Source: Anomaloglossus baeobatrachus (lineage: Eukaryota; Chordata; Amphibia; Anura; Aromobatidae). Taken from it: a stretch of 64,000 bases of DNA. The notes under the pieces are model-generated. The model made no database searches. It saw only the letters and a program-made list of their open reading frames with translations, and was not told the DNA's origin. The stretch covers positions 682,001 to 746,000 of the forward strand of contig NW_027445261.1 in the NCBI RefSeq assembly GCF_048569485.1. The letters are read 5' to 3'. A program made the position numbers and the translations under genes. Below are positions 31,067 through 43,049 of this stretch, piece after piece. Every line of letters starts with the position of its first letter. The first letter of the stretch is position 1.

Positions 31067-33400
31067 AAGATGAAGGCAACATCATGTCTCCGCCTGCACT
31101 TTTCTCACAAACCTGCATTTTTCCAGGGACACCCTACTCAACACCGTCTACAGACAGCAGCCAGATCTCTTTCCCTCAGATGTGGTCAAATAAAAGGCCA
31201 CTTACTGCGACCCATGACAAAGCTAAGTGGTTGACTCTATCCCTCTGTAAGCTGTTGGCTACCGAAATGCTGCCTTTACGCGTAGTGGACACACAGGATT
31301 TTACAGACCTTATGTCTGTCGCTGTGCCCCAGTACCACATGCCCAATCACCACTGCTTCTCCAAGAAAAGCATGCCCGCGCTACACCAGCATGTCGCACA
31401 CAACATCACCACTTCCTTGAGAAAATCTGTGTGCGACAGGGTGCATTTCAACACAGATACTTGGACCAGTAAGCATAGACAGGGTCATTACATGTCACTG
31501 ACTGGGCACTGGCAAACTATGGTGAGAGATGGAGAAGGGTCTGCTGTACAAGTCTTGCCGTCCCCACGAGTTGTTTCAATCCTTGTTCTGTATGTAGAAG
31601 TTAATACACTGCTTCTGCCTCTTCAACCTCGTGTGGGTCCTCTTCCTTGGCGCAAACCCTGTGTGGTCAGGCCACCCTTCCTTGCAACTGCGCACAAGGA
31701 CTACCACACACCTCCTTACTATGCTGGCAGCAGAGCTCAATGCCATCAGGCGGTCAAAGCTTTACTTTGAAATGTATGGGAAATGTGAGTCACACCGCTA
31801 TTACAGAGAATAGTAGTCAGGCAGGGTCAAAACATTAATTGAGGAACAGGAACAGAATGGGACGGCCAGGAAAGAATCAGAAAACAAGCAGAGTTGAAAT
31901 GCGTATCGGCCAACAAGGTACATAAACAGCAAGCAGGAAAAGTAGTCAGGTAACAAGCACACAAAATCATAAAACTGAACTGGGGGTAAAATTAACCAGA
32001 GGTTCATAGCTATGTCTGGCAGTGGTCTGCAGACAGGATGGGCATAAAAAAGGGTGTGGTGTCTTCCCATTGGTTGTAGCTGAATGATGGTATTTCATCT
32101 GTGAGATACCCACCAGCTACATTCAGCCAGAGATTCTGCATCTGTCAAGGTAATGCAGCCCAGTGGGTGAGCATAACCTGCGTCCACCTGCGCCGCTGGC
32201 ATCGACTACTCTCACATCATCAGCACTATTCATGAAAGGAACACGTTGTCACCTGGCAACCGGAGTACAAATTGACGGAGCGGACTACGTTGGTGACTTA
32301 ACAGCCGTGTGCGGCAATGATGCAAACCTGGCTGCGGGCCATCCTCAGGGCAATGTGACACACGTGCCTTTTAGGGCTCACGTGTTGAACCGAATTCGCC
32401 AGCAATTTTTAAAACACCATCACGGCCTACATGGCCTTGTGCAGTGGGCACGCTCGCTATGTGCTCACTTCCATCGTGCGCACACAGCAGCTCAACAACT
32501 TTCATCACTCCGGAAGTCTTAGGGTCTGGCAGTTAAACGCCGTAAATGCGATGTTTCGACACGCAGGAATTGGAATCTGCACATGTTGCAGCGTGTGTGG
32601 CAGCACCGCAGAGCCCTGCTGAAATACGGTAAGACATATAGCCTGGGATAACTTGATCCAGAGGTGGTGCAGATCACGCTGCTGGAGTGGTGTCAGATCA
32701 AGGACCTATGCACCCTGCTACACAGTTTTGAAATGTCGACGAAGATGTTTAGCACTGGCAATGTCATTCTCAGCGTGACAATTCTGGTCATCTACATGAT
32801 GGAGCACACTGTAATTATTATTCTGAGTCAGGTGTTGGGACAAGAGGAAGGGGAGGAAGTACAGGAGGAGTCATATGCGGAAGGGATAACAAGATCTACG
32901 AGGTCCAGATGGTCAGCGGCACCTATGCGGCATTCATGGTGAGGGAGAGGGATTAACAAGGGCGCATAGTATCAGCAAAAAGTGTTGATGAAAGTGCAGG
33001 AGCCCATGAAGAAATGGAGGACGAACTGGCGATGGGCATGGAAGACTCAGCAGATGAGTGAGAGCTTGCTCACATTTCGGTTGTGCGAGGTTGTGGGTAG
33101 AGGGCAGAGGAAGGATGCACGATTCTCACCTCTCTGTCACCAACACACCAAGGACTTGGTCCTCCTGGATGCACAAGACACATGAGCGCCTTCTTGCTGC
33201 ACTACCTACATGACCCTCGGATTGTATGAATTTGAACTAATCCTGAATACTGGGTTGCCACACTGTTAGATCCCCGGTACAAGACAAAATTTGGCGAACT
33301 AATTCCTGCCATAGAAATAGACGCACGTATACAGGAGTATCTGCAGAATGTGGTACGCAATCTTAGATCTACTTGTCCACTAAACACCAGTGCTGCACAG
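31067..33400 (+). pseudogene. Second, more decayed hAT transposase copy
   Basis: From 31067 the sequence repeats the first copy from about 28490 (aaggcaacatcatgtctccg), joined directly to that copy's 3' UTR. It is recognisable through NTDTWTSKH (near 31457) and the SLTGH region to about 31800, then resumes after an insertion at about 32300 (AVCGNDANLAAGHPQGN), and runs to the region equivalent to 30300 with many frame changes. The N-terminal BED finger and the hATC end are missing. It marks a partial tandem duplication inside hAT-C. Confidence 0.8.
31810..32300. other. Unidentified insertion in the second hAT copy
   Basis: About 490 bp that breaks the alignment between the two transposase copies. 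Contains a TATA-like gcataaaaaagg at about 32042 and an inverted CCAAT (cccattggttg) near 32067. No terminal repeats or coding sequence were recognised. Confidence 0.4.
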
Positions 33401-33689
33401 AGTGAATCTCAACGCTTTGTCATGGATAGGAGGAAATGGTCTTTTACTTGTCCACATCGGAGGGACCGAGGGATGGCTGCTGTGCTGAGATGGCGTTGAG
33501 TACGGTGTCCCTGCACAGTTGCACTTTTGGTCATATCCCAAAATGAGTTGAAAAAGGACAGATGCTGTTGGAAAGGGGAACAGGTGTGTTGGAAAGGGGA
33601 AAAAAGTTTTGGTCCGTGGATTTGGTGGTTAAGCAACTGTAACATTTGCTGAAGAAACAACATCTGTTACAGTGGGACTGGCAGATTTG

Positions 33690-35190
33690 GATAAAGTGGT
33701 ATATAATCTGTGACCGCTATATAACGAAAATTAATAAGAAAAGAAAGAGAAAGGTATATATCCCCATCACCAGTCAGTGTCCACCGTGCTCCCAGTTGGA
33801 AAAGGAGAGGTTGGCAACTTGAAGGTTTGGTGGAGGATACAGAGCTGTGTGGCTATGAAACTAATAGTAGCCTGAACCGAGTTAGACGCCATTCGATCTG
33901 GAGACTGTGAGCCCTGTTAGCGTCACAGGGTCCACATGCCCACCCAGCCCAGGAACTCCCTGTTAACAACACAGGGGCCATTGAGTACGCTGACCGTGTG
34001 CGTAGGGGCCACACCTGTGGACAGCAGGCGCATCAGCAGCAGCAGGCCTGTTAATGCCACTGGGCTGCACAAGCAGGACTGTTAGGACAGGAGCTGGTCT
34101 TAACCGTTCTGCGTTACCAACTGTGGTGGTGGCCTGCATCCACCACCCGATCCCTGCCTACCTCTGGCCTAAAGCCGCAATGGGTTCAACACATGGAGGT
34201 GTGCTCTTTCGGAGCATAATAGAAGACTGCGCACCTCCTGGTTGGCTCCAGCCCCTTTTATAACCTGGGTCCGCCCCAAACCAGGGTGAACCACAATGCA
34301 CCTCCTGGAGACAAAAGTAGAGTGACACGTCATGAGTGGCATAACTAGCGTCCTATTTGGAAACGCAACTTCAATGATGACCTCATGGCTGCCATGACCC
34401 AAACACCTCACCAGTCATCGTCTGAGCATCAATAATGCGGTGACAAGTCATAGGTGTGGGCCTCTGCAAGCCATTTGGGAGGACACCTGATGCCCTGTGG
34501 TCTATATGGGACCCCCACATCAGGGCCAGGGCCAAAGAGTTCATTACCGGACCTAGTCTCTGATGCAGGAAGTGCCTGAGCATGCTCAGTAGCATGAAAT
34601 ACAGTCTCTGAAAAAAGACTATCAGCTTTAGCATGGTGTCTATGCCCAAAACAGGACTTAGACCCGGCACGGAATGCAAGCACCTGTGCAAAGAGGCTTT
34701 TCACACTTAGTGTGGGAGCATGCGCTGTATCCCGAAATGAAAACTTAGCGTCAGGAATGGCACAGTCAGGCTGAGCATACTCACTAGGCGAAACACTGTA
34801 ATTATGCTGCAGCTGGGGTACATCGGCACACGCATGCGCACTAGCTGCCTCTCCACACTTAGACGTGGAGGGGAAATTTGTCTTGGAGATGCTGTCTATG
34901 AAAAGAAGGAAAAGCTAAAGGAAGCCTGACTTTCTATCCCTCCGAATTATGAAATGCAGCAATGAATTCCATGAGTTTGCTATAACATTAGCGTAGCAAA
35001 ATGTGCATGAGGGTGTGATGTAGAGGTGCTAGAAATAGCTTGTCACCAGTGGGGCACTAATGGAATACAACAGCCAGTTCTATGATGCCACAAAATGGCA
35101 GTATTTTGTGCTATCATTATAGCTTATTAAAAACAGAGCACGAGGTTGTCATGCAGAGGTGCTGCACATAGATTTGCAGTAGTGTGAATT
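33690..35190. other. Noncoding 3' region of hAT-C
   Basis: No transposase similarity. 33890-34100 has recurring gccctgttagcg, ccctgttaacaac and gcctgttaatgcc words, a degenerate short repeat. A TATA-like cttttataacc lies near 34255. The rest shows nothing recognisable until the 138-bp array begins. Confidence 0.5.
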
Positions 35191-38100
35191 GACAAAAGTA
35201 CAATAGCCACGTTTAGGATACAACTAGGTACAGTGAGTGTTTGCTAGTAAAATTGCTTAGTTTAAAAAAGTTGTAGTGTGCAATGCAGGCAGACGTGCTA
35301 TGCAAATGTCTTTGCACTAGTGGGACTATAGCAAAGTCCAATAGCCACGTATAGGATGCCACTAGGTACACTGAGTGTGTGCTAGTATAATGGCTTCGTT
35401 ATAATTTGTTGGAGTGTGCAACGCAGGCAGATGCGCTCTGCAAATATCTTGGCACTAGTGGGACTATAGCAAAGTCCAATAGCCACGTATAGGATGCCAC
35501 TAGGTACACTGTGTGTTTGCTAGTATAATGGATGAGTTTAAAAAAGATAGAGTGTGCAATGCAGGCAGACGTGCTGCAAATAACGTTCCAATACTGTGAA
35601 TTGACAAAAGTACAATAGCCACGTTTAGGATACAACTAGGTACAGTGAGTGTTTGCTAGTATAATGGCTTCGTTATAATTAGTTGGAGTGTGCAACGCAG
35701 GCAGATGCGCTCTGCAAATGTCTTGGCACTAGTGGGACTATAGCAAAGTCCAATAGCCACGTATAGGATGCCACTAGGTACACTGACTGTTTGGTAGTAT
35801 AATGGCTGAGTTTAAAAAAGTTAGAGTGTGCAATGCAGGCAGACGTGCTGCAAATAACGTTCCAATACTGTGAATTGACAAAAGTACAATAGCCACGTTT
35901 AGGATGCCACTAGGTACACTGACTGTTTGCTAGTATAATGGCTGAGTTTAAAAAAGTTAGAGTGTGCAATGCAGGCAGACGTGCTGCAAATAACGTTCCA
36001 ATACTGTGAATTGACAAAAGTACAATAGCCACGTTTAGGATGCCACTAGGTACACTGACTGTTTGCTAGTATAATGGCTGAGTTTAAAAAAGTTAGAGTG
36101 TGCAATGCAGGCAGACGTGCTGCAAATAACGTTCCAATACTGTGAATTGACAAAAGTACAATAGCCACGTTTAGGATGCCACTAGGTACACTGACTGTTT
36201 GGTAGTATAATGGCTGAGTTTAAAAAAGTTAGAGTGTGCAATGCAGGCAGACGTGCTGCAAATAACGTTCCAATACTGTGAATTGACAAAAGTACAATAG
36301 CCACGTTTAGGATACAACTAGGTACAGTGAGTGTTTGCTAGTATAATGGCTGAGTTTAAAAAAGTTAGAGTGTGCAATGCAGGCAGACGTGCTGCAAATA
36401 ACGTTCCAATACTGTGAATTGACAAAAGTACAATAGCCACGTTTAGGATGCCACTAGGTACAGTGAGTGTTTGCTAGTATAATGGCTGAGTTTAAAAAAG
36501 TTAGAGTGTGCAATGCAGGCAGACGTGCTGCAAATAACGTTCCAATACTGTGAATTGACAAAAGTACAATAGCCACGTTTAGGATGCCACTAGGTACACT
36601 GACTGTTTGCTAGTATAATGGCTGAGTTTAAAAAAGTTAGAGTGTGCAATGCAGGCAGACGTGCTGCAAATAACGTTCCAATACTGTGAATTGACAAAAG
36701 TACAATAGCCACGTTTAGGATGCCACTAGGTACACTGACTGTTTGGTAGTATAATGGCTGAGTTTAAAAAAGTTAGAGTGTGCAATGCAGGCAGACGTGC
36801 TGCAAATAACGTTCCAATACTGTGAATTGACAAAAGTATAATAGCCACGTTTAGGATGCCACTAGGTACACTGACTGTTTGGTAGTATAATGGCTGAGTT
36901 TAAAAAAGTTAGAGTGTGCAATGCAGGCAGACGTGCTGCAAATAACGTTCCAATACTGTGAATTGACAAAAGTACAATAGCCACGTTTAGGATACAACTA
37001 GGTACAGTGAGTGTTTGCTAGTATAATGGCTGAGTTTAAAAAAGTTAGAGTGTGCAATGCAGGCAGACGTGCTGCAAATAACGTTCCAATACTGTGAATT
37101 GACAAAAGTACAATAGCCACGTTTAGGATACAACTAGGTACAGTGAGTGTTTGCTAGTATAACGGCTGAGTTTAAAAAAGTTAGAGTGTGCAATGCAGGC
37201 AGACGTGCTGCAAATAACGTTCCAATACTGTGAATTGACAAAAGTACAATAGCCACGTTTAGGATGCCACTAGGTACAGTGAGTGTTTGCTAGTATAATG
37301 GCTGAGTTTAAAAAAGTTAGAGTGTGCAATGCAGGCAGACGTGCTGCAAATAACGTTCTAATACTGTGAATTGACAAAAGTACAATAGCCACGTTTAGGA
37401 TGCCACTAGGTACAGTGAGTGTTTGCTAGTATAATGGCTGAGTTTAAAAAAGTTAGAGTGTGCAATGCAGGCAGACGTGCTGCAAATAACGTTCCAATAC
37501 TGTGAATTGACAAAAGTACAATAGCCACGTTTAGGATGCCACTAGGTACACTGACTGTTTGCTAGTATAATGGCTGAGTTTAAAAAACTTGGAGTGTGCA
37601 ATGCAGGCAGATGTGCTCTGCAAATGTCTTGGCACTAGTGGGACTATAGCAAAGTCCAATAGCCACGTATAGGATGCCACTAGGTACACTGAGTGTGTGC
37701 TAGTATAATGGCTTCGTTATAATTTGTTGGAGTGTGCAACGCAGGCAGATGCGCTCTGCAAATGTCTTGGCACTAGTGGGACTATAGCAAAGTCCAATAG
37801 CCACGTATAGGATGCCACTAGGTACACTGAGTGTTTGCTAGTATAATGGCTTCGTTATAATTAGTTGGAGTGTGCAACGCAGGCAGATGCGCTCTGCAAA
37901 TGTCTTGGCACTAGTGGGACTATAGCAAAGTCCAATAGCCACGTATAGGATGCCACTAGGTACACTGAGTGTTTGCTAGTATAATGGCTGAGTTTAAAAA
38001 ACTTGGAGTGTGCAATGCAGGCAGATGTGCTCTGCTAATGTCTTTGCACTAGTGGGACTATAGCAAAGTCCAATAGCCACGTATAGGATGCCACTAGGTA

Positions 38101-38690
38101 CACTGAGTGTGTGGTAGTATAATGGCTTAGTTATAATTCGTTGGAGTGTGCAACGCAGGCAGACGTGCTGCAAATGTCTTGGCACTAGTGGGACTATAGC
38201 AAAGTCCAATAGCCACGTATAGGATGCCACTAGGTACACTGAGTGTTTGCTAGTATAATGGCTTCGTTATAATTTGTTGGAGTGTGCAACGCAGGCAGAT
38301 GCGCTCTGCAAATGTCTTGGCCCTAGTGGGACTATAGCAAAGTCCAATAGCCACGTATAGGATGCCACTAGGTACACTGAGTGTTTGCTAGTATAATGGC
38401 TGAGTTTAAAAAACTTGGAGTGTGCAATGCAGGCAGATGTGCTCTGCTAATGTCTTTGCACTAGTGGGACTATAGCAAAGTCCAATAGCCACGTATAGGA
38501 TGCCACTAGGTACACTGAGTGTTTGCTAGTAAAATTGCTTAGTTTAAAAAACTTGGAGTGTGCAATGCAGGCAGATGTGCTCTGCAAATGTCTTTGCACT
38601 AGTGGGACTATAGCAAAGTCCAATAGCCACAGATAGGATGCCACTAGGTACACTGAGTGTTTGCTAGTATAATGGCTTACTTAGAATGAG
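35190..38690. repeat. 138-bp tandem array of hAT-C, about 25 units in two classes
   Basis: Same family as 762-1880. Outer units (about 35230-35520 and 37570-38690) are class A, with ggcactagtgggactatagc. The centre (about 35530-37560) holds some 14 units of class B, in which that segment is replaced by aataacgttccaatactgtg; class A units are intermixed near the start. Class B units also alternate between gatgccactagg and gatacaactagg. The A-B-A layout suggests a later expansion from within the array. Confidence 0.95.
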
Positions 38691-39496
38691 TTGGAGTGTG
38701 CAGAGGACAAGAGGGTACAGTGGCAGGATTGTGGTGCTCTGGGTAGAGGAATGGAAGCCTGCCTTTCTATTCCCTCCTAATGGTGAAATGCAGGGAGGAA
38801 ATCCCTGACCTGGGCTACACAGACGCTGTTGCTGTTTGCAGGACCTGTCACCTATGGCTCTCTGACCCTGCCGGTACGAGCCCTTAAAAGGACTGCTAGA
38901 ATGTGCTCTCCCTAAGCTGTCTAACGCTGTGTATGCAGCGCATACAGCTGTATCGGCGATAGGACAAAGGACGGATCTGCGACAGTGATGTCTGACACCA
39001 AAGACGCAGAAGGCAGATAATGGCGATCGTGAAGAAAATGTCCGGTTTTATAATGCAGGGACATGTGACATGCAGATCCTATCACACATGCCGTTGCTTC
39101 TCTGCCTCAAAGTCCACTTAGGTGTGTGTGTGTCTGTGATTGGCTGACATGCTGGCCAGCCCCACAAGACGCGCGCGCTTAGGGAAGGAAGACAAGAAAA
39201 AAAAAAAAAAAAATGGCGATCGCCATTATAGAAACAGCAGTGATCTGAAGGCGCTGTTCACGCACACTATACACTGAAATGTGATAATAGTTTGATTCAC
39301 AGAGTGACTTACACTATTACAGCAGAAACCAAGCTAAGATTTAGCTGTTTTTTGGCTGCTAGAACCGTTCTCGAACGTTTCTAGAACTATCGAGCTTTTG
39401 CAAAAAGCTCGAGTTCTAGTTCGATCTAGAACATGCCCCAAAATCACTCGAGCCTAGAACTGGAGAACCACGAACCACGAACCGCGCTCAACTCTA
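38691..39496. other. Right terminal region of hAT-C
   Basis: About 98% like the hAT-B terminal region 1881-2693, including the gcgatcgc palindrome, the A run (39196-39212) and the gaaccacgaacc repeats. It ends cgctcaactcta at 39496, followed by the target duplication. Confidence 0.9.
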
Positions 39497-39524
39497 ATCA
39501 TGACACGTGGGCTATAACACAATA

Positions 39525-40343
39525 GACCGTGTGACAAAGAAGAAAGGAGAGAAAGAAGAGGAAGAAAATGCAACTACCTGTAACATTACGTGATAGTCAC
39601 TGGTAAGTATCACTTGACAATTCAAGTGAAAAAGGATTCCTTTATTAAAGGGTTCTCAGTCGCCTCAGGATCATGAAATACTAGGGTAAATGATATGAGA
39701 ATGGGTAAGAAGCACCACTAAAGGAAATATGAGATGCAGGACATATATCTATAAACCCCTGAACTACATGATAGAAATAAAAAGAAGAAAAAAGAAAAAA
39801 AAGAAGAAAGAAGAAGAACACATAGAATGCGGAAAGAGAATGGGTACAACTACCTGAGTTACTGCAGGGAGGCCCCTGGTTGGTATTGTGAGGGTTAGTG
39901 GAATTCCTTCACTGAAGGGTTCTCAGTTGCCTCAGGTTCGTGAAAAATGCTATAGACAAATAATGCCCGGAGAAAAGGGGTTCATATACAGCGAATAATG
40001 GTAATACAAGGTACATGTGTCACATGTAATAGTATATATATATATATTGTACTAAGCTCTACACCAGAAATAGAAAGTAGTCCCTCTGCCTTCTGTCTAG
40101 GTGCCCTGAGTTATGTCCTGTAAACTGTCACAGGGACCCAGACACACATGTGTAGTAGGGGAATATCCCTGCTGAGATGCCAGTGCTAGAGCACTCGTTT
40201 GCTGTGGAGTTGAACGCTATGTGAGCAGTTCTTACCTTCAATGAGCAGAAGTCTCTTTTTTCAGATTTCAATATCTCTGTGGGTATCTGGCAGAAATATG
40301 GAATACTCTTTACTGCTAAGACCCTGTACACCACTCCCACTAA
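39525..40343. other. Inner left arm, noncoding
   Basis: A purine-rich tract (39535-39570 and 39775-39820) and a short TA repeat (40030-40047). A block reading ttctcagt.gcctcagg occurs at about 39651 and 39920, so there is a degenerate direct repeat of about 260 bp. No gene recognised. Partner at 44044-44862. Confidence 0.6.
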
Positions 40344-40915
40344 AGGGGGCTTTACACGCTGCGACATCGCTAATGCGGAGTCGTTGGGGTCACGGAATTT
40401 GTGACGCACATCCGGCCGCATTAGCGATGTTGCTGCGTGTGACACCGATGAGCGATTTTGCATCGCTGCAAAAACGTGCAAAATCGCTCATCGGTGACAT
40501 GGGTCTCCATTCTCGATTATCGTTACTGCAGCAGTAACGATGTAGTTCGTCGCTCCTGCGGCAGCACACATCGCTCCGTGTGACACCGCAGAAACGAGGA
40601 ACCTCTCCTTACCTGCCTCCCAGCCGCTATGAGGAAGGAAGGAGGTGGGCGGGATGTTCCGGCCACTCATCTCCGCCCCTCCGCTGCTATTGGGCGGTCG
40701 CTCAGTGACGTCGCTGTGACGCCGCACGGACCGCCCCCTTAGAAAGGAGGCGGTTCGCCGGTCACAGCGACGTCGCCGGGCAGGTAAGTATGTGTGACGG
40801 GTCTGGTCGGTGTTGTGCAGCATGGGCAGCGATTTGCCCGTGTCGCGCAACAGATGGGGGCGGGTATCCACACTAGCGATATCGGGACCGATATCGCAGT
40901 GTGTAAAGTAGCCTT
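40344..40915. mobile_element. Harbinger-like MITE, 572 bp
   Basis: Terminal inverted repeats agggggctttacacgctgcg and, at the far end, cgcagtgtgtaaagtagcctt, flanked by taa on both sides (40341-40343, 40916-40918), which fits the TWA target duplication of PIF/Harbinger. An internal perfect-looking hairpin gatgagcgattttgcatcg / aaaatcgctcatcgg lies at 40448-40496. No coding sequence for a transposase. Long open frames across it occur on both strands but only reflect its composition. Confidence 0.75.
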
Positions 40916-41337
40916 TAATAAACTGTGTAAAGGATTTTAAGTAAAAATCCACAATAAACCAGCGCTAGATGGGTTTTTATAATTTTATTAATAGACCACA
41001 AATAAAAAATTTTTTGCTATCCTTGTTTCAAGACAGAGTATTTGATAATATACAATACACTGATTATTACTAAAACCAAGGACCACATAAAACAAGGACC
41101 ACATAAAATAAAAAATGAAAGTAATGAGAATAAAATTATTTTGTATAACCAATTAACTTCGAGGTGATACAATATTCACATTCATTTAGTTTTACCAGTC
41201 TAATGTAATGCCCCGGCCGGTGGCATATATTTTGTTTGGTTAATAATTTAGACTTATACAATGAAAGATGTACTATACCACCCCTGGCTAACTTACAAGT
41301 TTTAAGTTGTACAATATAAGTTTGCGACGTTATATTC
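40916..41337. other. AT-rich innermost part of left arm
   Basis: Contains accagcgctagatggg near 40960 and a doubled accacataaaa word near 41085-41105. Possibly old PLE sequence, but no coding match was made. Partner at 43050-43471. Confidence 0.5.
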
Positions 41338-41358
41338 GCCCCCAGGGCCTGGGGGAAT
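41334..41358. repeat. Short perfect hairpin at the left spacer edge
   Basis: cccccagg (41339-41346), one base, cctggggg (41348-41355), extendable through att/aat outside a two-base bulge. It overlaps the exact end of the left arm (41337). Confidence 0.85.
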
Positions 41359-41980
41359 AAACCTCACAACAACTTGACCGCAAAAAACACCCCGGATTTC
41401 TCCGTTGATTAGGCTGGAACCGCTATGTACAGGATTGACCTGTTAGACTTCCAGAGCGGACGTTTTGAGGCCAGTGGCCGCGACTAGTGCTGGCTCTGGG
41501 GGAGATGTATGGTTACCGACATCCCTCTTTACAGAGCCTTTATAACACTTCACAAGGCCACAAACCAGCCGGTCCCGTATTCTCCCAAATGTACTTTCGA
41601 AATCAAGCAGTACGAAGCCACTGAAAGCACCAAGATGTTGGCTGCGGACAACAATAAGATCAGCGGTAACTACTCAGCCTCTCCAGCGGGCAGTCCAGAC
41701 CGTATCCAGTGTCAGCTGACTGATTCCACACAGGAGGAAGTTGCTTGGCAGGTTAGCACCACACAAGGCTCCGATCCGCTTCCAAACGAGCAATGCAGAA
41801 CCGCTGGAGGTACCAATGTATCCTGGTTGCAGACAAAGGAAATGTCAGCGGTAACCTCTCAACCTCTCCAGCAGGCAATCCGTACCGTGTCCAGTGGAAG
41901 CCGGTTGATTCCACACGAGGGAGAGATTACTTGGCAGGTTATCAACGCACAGGTGAGGTAGGCTAAAAAAAAGAAAACTG

Positions 41981-42028
41981 ATCCGACGCGCGTTTCGGGG
42001 GCGTGTAACGGCCCCCTTCCTCAAGGAT
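41981..42028 (-). ncRNA. Hammerhead-ribozyme-like motif of the spacer PLE
   Basis: On the minus strand: helix I ATCC/GGAT (42028-42025 with 41984-41981), core TTGAGGA, a strong helix II of six G-C-type pairs (41997-42002 with 42011-42016), GAAAC (41996-41992), a very short helix III and a GTC cleavage triplet (41987-41985). The very short helix III is typical of PLE hammerheads. The C3 position of the core is replaced, so activity needs testing. Confidence 0.6.
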
Positions 42029-42512
42029 AACTCAGCTGTTGCCTAGAGCACTATTTATGCATATATTTAATTGGTTATAATTTGCATAAAATTAAACAAT
42101 GTTTAAATTCAACCAACATTCAATGACCACTACATATATCAATTTGTGAAAGACCGTTCATAATAGCCATATAATATAATTATGTGCAAAGGTTTTTCTA
42201 AAGGTTTTTCTAAAAAGATATAGCCTTGCTTGTATCATCATATACTGGGAAGACAATGTGTATATATGCATATGCTTTTTTTCAACAATAAATTTAACAA
42301 AAGGACATCATAAAGGTGTAATATAAATTTGCTATAATATGAAAAGCCCCTTATATCTACATCAACCTTGGGCAAGTGAAGCACCAATTTTAATATATAT
42401 TATGCATATATACACATATATCTCCATGACAATCGCTTTTTTTTTTTTTTTTTTTTCCTTCTCTCCGTATTATTATCAGTACCTATTACTCCTCTACCTA
42501 TAAAAATATAAA
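42029..42512 (-). other. 3' noncoding region of the spacer PLE
   Basis: AT-rich, with a run of T's at about 42438-42457 and many atata words. No gene. Lies between the nuclease stop and the hammerhead-like motif. Confidence 0.6.
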
Positions 42513-43049
42513 TTAATTAAAAGCAAACAGTTCTATATCATTATTGAGTCCATATGGTTTCAAGGTGTTCAATTCAAAAATCCATTGGCTTTCTGCTCGT
42601 GACATTTTTTTAATGAAATCGCCACCTCTCCAATCCTTAGTTATTTTTTGTACGCCCCATACTTGGGATCCTTTAAAGGACCCTCCATGTTTTAACACAT
42701 AATGTCTGGATAGGGGGTGCTTAGTACATTTATTTTTAACACTTCTAATGTGCTCACCCACCCTTTTCCATAGGGGTCTAATAGTTCTCCCAATGTATTT
42801 TTTCTGACAGGGACATTGAATGCAATATACTACTCCCTTTGATTGACATGTAATAAATTCTCTAATCATGACTTCTGACTGCCCCTGTAAGAAGGATTTC
42901 CGTGAAATATTTTTTGTATTCTTACATACTATACAGCTTTTGCATGGAAAAAAACCTTTCAGGCCAAATAATCCTCCCTTATTAGGTGCTGTAAGATTAC
43001 GTATGGTGGGTGCCACTAAATTGCCAATATTGTTTGCCTTCCTATATAT
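42513..43049 (-). pseudogene. PLE C-terminal part with GIY-YIG endonuclease
   Basis: From 43049 down, the frame reads IYRKANNIGNLVAPTIRNLT, a typical PLE linker, then a Cys-rich region (FFPCKSCIVCKN), then the GIY-YIG nuclease: VVYCIQCPCQKKYIG, R of GRTIRPLWKRVGEH, and the E of the ESQWIFELNTLKPYGLN tail. This nuclease nicks DNA during PLE insertion. The reverse transcriptase part is missing at the arm boundary. The reading frame extends a few codons into the right arm (VIF), so the natural continuity may be on that side. Confidence 0.88.

Larger units (their letters stand above)
24541..39496 (+). mobile_element. hAT-C, 14,956-bp composite hAT insertion
   Basis: Starts tagagatgagcg, ends cgctcaactcta, and has a perfect 8-bp target duplication atcatgac at 24533-24540 and 39497-39504. 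The right arm keeps the uninterrupted site (50730-50750), proving insertion after palindrome formation. Only the outermost dozen bases of the two ends match. Subterminal sequence differs: gttcg/cgaac palindromes on the left, hAT-B-type on the right. Inside: a transposase C-terminal scrap, a 220-bp array, a nearly full transposase with breaks, a second partial transposase, noncoding DNA and a 138-bp array. It looks like two or more hAT copies fused and moved as one, or one element swollen by internal duplication. Confidence 0.92.
1..41337. repeat. Left arm of a giant palindrome (carries a 15-kb hAT insert)
   Basis: Reverse-complementary to 43050-63339. Coordinate sums of matching bases are constant in blocks: about 63339 for 1-5000, 63537 for about 6100-7412, 75280 for 19156-24540, 90244 for 39505-39522 and 84387 for 39525-41337. 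Each step is explained by one event: a tandem-copy difference, a deletion in the right arm, hAT-C at 24541-39496, and the split-repeat element in the right arm. By eye I count about eight substitutions in the innermost 1.8 kb and fewer per kb at 20-24 kb, so identity is roughly 99.5% or better. The arm begins before base 1, because its partner at 63339 continues into matching hAT-B sequence beyond. Confidence 0.95.
41338..43049. other. Unique spacer at the palindrome axis, mostly a Penelope-like element piece
   Basis: This 1,712-bp stretch has no inverted partner. Read on the minus strand it holds, in order, the GIY-YIG end of a PLE protein (43049-42513), AT-rich 3' sequence (42512-42029) with a T run at 42438-42457, a hammerhead-like motif (42028-41981), and about 640 bp of further PLE-type terminal sequence. 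The left edge carries a short perfect hairpin (41339-41355). Flanking arm bases are tatattc on the left and gaatata on the right. So the two arms would abut as a perfect dyad if the spacer were absent. Confidence 0.85.

Noticed and set aside
34026-34263. Small protein in hAT-C noncoding region
   Set aside because: No domain, and the stretch consists of degenerate ctgttaa-type repeats.
40128-40952. Frames of 98-154 codons over the Harbinger-like MITE, both arms
   Set aside because: They lie wholly within or across a noncoding MITE, overlap on both strands and show no domain.
41509-41961. 150-codon frame in the spacer
   Set aside because: No recognisable domain, lies antisense to the PLE terminal region, and contains two internal repeats (caggttagcacc / caggttatcaac type), as expected of terminal repeat DNA.
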